Shown here: in pieces, positions 52,683 through 54,487 of the stretch
Layout: each line of letters begins with the position of its first letter
Numbering within the stretch: position 1 is the first letter of the stretch
Assembly: GCF_003605405.2 (NCBI RefSeq)
Contig: NZ_QYTW02000012.1
Location: 1-54,487, forward strand
Length of the DNA: 54,487 nt
Reading direction: 5' to 3'
Source: Siminovitchia terrae
GTDB taxonomy: Bacteria; Bacillota; Bacilli; Bacillales; Bacillaceae_C
Notes under the pieces: model-generated
Seen by the model: only the letters and a program-made list of their open reading frames with translations
Databases searched by the model: none
Told to the model about the DNA's origin: nothing
Translations under genes and position numbers: made by a program

Positions 52683-53927
52683 TTGTCTGAGAACGGGCAT
52701 TCATCTATCAAGTTTACTTTGGAAGAATCCGTCTTGTTTAAAAGCGGACAGGAAGTCGATGAGCTGATTTCAATATCTTTAGATCCGAATATATCGATTG
52801 TTGAAGAAGAAGAAATTGTCGTGTTAAGAGGGAGTCTAAATCTGACGGGAGATTATAAACGCATAGATTCTGCTCAAACAGAAGAGGTTGCGGAAGAGGC
52901 TATGTTAAAAGGAAGGTATGTCCAGGAAGTGGGGGACAGGGATAATGGAGAGTGTGATTTTTTTCACCAATTTCCAGTTGATATAACTATACCAAAAGAT
53001 AGGATCCATCACTCTAATGAAGTGTTTGTTGAGGTAGAATCTTTCGACTATGTCATGCCGGAAAATTCCCGTTTAAATATTGTAGCAGAAGTTCATGTGT
53101 ATGGTTTACAGGGGGAGCAGGAAGAGAGCCAACACGAACATCGCGAACATGATGAACAACCCGAACATGTCGAATATAGGGAACATGACGAGCATGACGA
53201 AAATCTCGCGCATAGCGAATATGACGAACAACCCGAACATGTCGAAAGTACGGAATCAATACCAGAGTCCACCGCATTTCATGTACGGACTAAAGAAACG
53301 GAGGAGGAAGAAAGTACCGTAGAGGTGGATTTGGTGGAATATGAAGCTGAAGAAGAACAGGAATCAATTGAAACTAGCGAATACGTAGAAGAAAGCAAAG
53401 AGGAGGAAGAAGAACTTTATACGCCATTTATGGCTGAAGCCAGGTCATCTAAAGATTATCAGCAAAAACCCCCTGAACATCACCACCATAATCAATTTCC
53501 ATTCCCATTTCCAATGCTTCCTGAAATGGACATGGATGAAGTGGCCCACAGACTCAAAGGGTTTTTCAAAAAGCACAGTATGGAATCTTCTTCATCTTCA
53601 AGCATAGTCGAGGAATTGCCAGTACATGAATCCAGCAGCTACAACGAGAGCAGTGAAATGAAAGAGGAGCCCCATGAAAAGCCTAAGAAAAAGAAGGATA
53701 AGTATAAATCGATGTCATTTGCAGATTTTTTTGCTCGGAAGGATGAAGATAACTCAGCCAAATTGAAAGTCCGACTTGTTCAGAATGGAGATTCATTGGA
53801 AAAGCTGGCAGATCAATATGGAGTCAGTGTACAGCAAATATTAAGGGCAAACCAATTGGAAACGAGTCAGGAAGTCTATGAGGGGCAGGTCCTCTATATA
53901 CCCGGCAAGGCGGCCTATAGGAAATAA
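52683..53927 (+). CDS. spoVID: Spore coat assembly protein SpoVID
   Basis: A 414-aa coat morphogenetic protein. The N-terminal domain (~1-130; IKFTLEESVLFKSGQEVDEL, ISLDPNISIVEEEEIVVLRG, SLNLTGDYKRI) guides encasement of the spore. A long acidic, low-complexity middle contains two DEQPEHVE repeats (~156 and ~181) amid His/Glu-rich sequence. The C-terminal LysM domain (~362-410; VQNGDSLEKLADQYGVSVQQ ILRANQ) ends the protein. The start is TTG 52683 behind GGAGGAGCTATC; the longer frame adds 14 residues. The stop is followed 10 nt later by repeat R10 and then a terminator. Confidence 0.93.
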   Translation: MSENGHSSIKFTLEESVLFKSGQEVDELISISLDPNISIVEEEEIVVLRGSLNLTGDYKRIDSAQTEEVAEEAMLKGRYVQEVGDRDNGECDFFHQFPVDITIPKDRIHHSNEVFVEVESFDYVMPENSRLNIVAEVHVYGLQGEQEESQHEHREHDEQPEHVEYREHDEHDENLAHSEYDEQPEHVESTESIPESTAFHVRTKETEEEESTVEVDLVEYEAEEEQESIETSEYVEESKEEEEELYTPFMAEARSSKDYQQKPPEHHHHNQFPFPFPMLPEMDMDEVAHRLKGFFKKHSMESSSSSSIVEELPVHESSSYNESSEMKEEPHEKPKKKKDKYKSMSFADFFARKDEDNSAKLKVRLVQNGDSLEKLADQYGVSVQQILRANQLETSQEVYEGQVLYIPGKAAYRK

Positions 53928-53936
53928 TTGCCAATT

Positions 53937-54126
53937 TTAACTTCATTCAGCAGAAGTCTCCCACTTCTATAAGTGGTGAGATGCATATTGTTATTCTATT
54001 CAGTGGGGGTTCAAACCCCGGCTGAATAAAGTTAAAGCCTCCGGCGGATGCCACAGATTTTCAGAGGAAATTTATCGGGCGGAGCTCGATAAAATCTGGG
54101 CGCAAATACGCCAAGGCGCATTTGAT
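53937..54126 (+). repeat. 194-nt structured element, copy R10 (190 nt)
   Basis: Lies between the spoVID stop and its terminator. It has lost four bases after GAGATG, hairpin A is CTCCCACTT CTAT AAGTGGTGAG and hairpin C carries a G-T pair (CGGGC/GCTCG). Confidence 0.9.
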
Positions 54127-54127
54127 T

Positions 54128-54159
54128 AGGAGGATAGATTGGCCGCAATCCTCCTTTTC
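54128..54159 (+). terminator. Terminator of spoVID, displaced by R10
   Basis: AGGAGGA / TCCTCCT with a 14-nt loop, followed by TTTCTT. Confidence 0.7.
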
Positions 54160-54231
54160 TTCAAAAAGTAAGAAAGTATTGAAAGTATAAAATTAGATGA
54201 AATATTTTGTTCATTTTATATATCTAGCTGC

Positions 54232-54405
54232 GACGTACAGGAAGTACTAGTGCAGGCGAAGCGATAGGACGTCGCTGCATGAGCCAGCCGACGTACAGGA
54301 AGTACTAGTGCAGGCGAAGCGACAGGACGTCGCTGCATGAGCCAGCCGACGTACAGGAAGTACTAGTGCCACCGAAGCCACAGGATGTGGCGGCTTGAGG
54401 AGGCC
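54232..54405 (+). repeat. 58-bp tandem array with AGGA-loop hairpins (array B)
   Basis: Three units begin at 54232, 54290 and 54348, followed by the same tail as array A (AAGGATCAAGTCACG, ATTC-AGGAA-GAAT). Loops are AGGAA and AGGAC or AGGAT; stems include GCGAT/GTCGC (wobble), GCGAC/GTCGC and GCCAC/GTGGC. It runs toward the right edge of the window. Confidence 0.9.
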
Positions 54406-54487
54406 AGGCGCCATCGGCGCAAGGATCAAGTCACGCGGAAGTTCATTCAGGAAGAATGTGCTCCTGCGGCACAGCTTATTCAAGGAG
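54406..54487. repeat. Shared tail of the AGGA arrays, running off the window
   Basis: Nearly the same as 29993-30075; it contains one more AGGA-loop hairpin. Incomplete at the window edge. Confidence 0.7.

Overview
The window comes from a spore-forming, low-GC Gram-positive rod of the family Bacillaceae (Bacillus, Peribacillus or a close relative). The evidence is the block ysoA-tig-clpX-lonB-lonA-ysxC-hemAXCDBL-spoVID in Bacillus order, a GerA-type germinant receptor operon, YheC/YheD-type spore coat ATP-grasp proteins, a YjcZ-type small protein, strong GGAGG ribosome binding sites and frequent TTG starts. Genus and species cannot be fixed from the sequence alone.

Layout. 1-6300 is a decaying accessory zone: a 3' fragment of an ATP-grasp gene, a group II intron 5' relic, three tandem YheC/YheD-like genes, each preceded by a relic of an aspartate-racemase-like gene, and an IS3 orfA relic. 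6328-10096 (minus) is a gerA/gerB/gerC operon. 10400-17050 is a patchwork of single genes (GNAT acetyltransferase, SH3-VanY D,D-carboxypeptidase, membrane protein, DUF1801 protein, SMI1/KNR4-type protein) and gene fragments broken by a dispersed repeat. 17150-19660 is a Fur-box-controlled AraC regulator with an MFS exporter. 19844-21066 (minus) carries ctaG and a small membrane protein. 21466-25476 holds two aminotransferases and a MocR regulator. 26200-31155 holds small membrane, sporulation, DinB and Excalibur genes, a FusB-like EF-G-binding protein with a putative leader peptide, and a thermonuclease lipoprotein. 31370-35109 has a saccharopine-dehydrogenase-like enzyme, an acyl-CoA dehydrogenase and a CaiB-type CoA transferase. 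35778-53927 is the conserved protein quality control, haem synthesis and spore coat block.

Two repeat families stand out. (1) A ~194-nt element is present ten times, always on the + strand (13015, 14135, 16711, 25479, 25993, 26506, 28228, 41511, 45326, 53937). It has several stems supported by compensatory changes and two competing pairings for one segment. It often lies in the 3' untranslated part of a gene, between stop codon and terminator. (2) Arrays of 58-bp units (29770 and 54232) encode, on the + strand, strings of short hairpins that all show AGGA in the loop while the stem sequences covary. This is the signature of CsrA/RsmA-binding decoy RNAs and is the best candidate here for an undescribed system. 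Both functional readings are inference; the structures are directly visible.

In the conserved block, tig, ClpX, LonA and LonB handle protein folding and turnover. hemAXCDBL makes uroporphyrinogen III from glutamyl-tRNA under a PerR-like operator. lonB has a near-perfect sigma-F promoter, and spoVID encodes the coat encasement protein with a C-terminal LysM domain.
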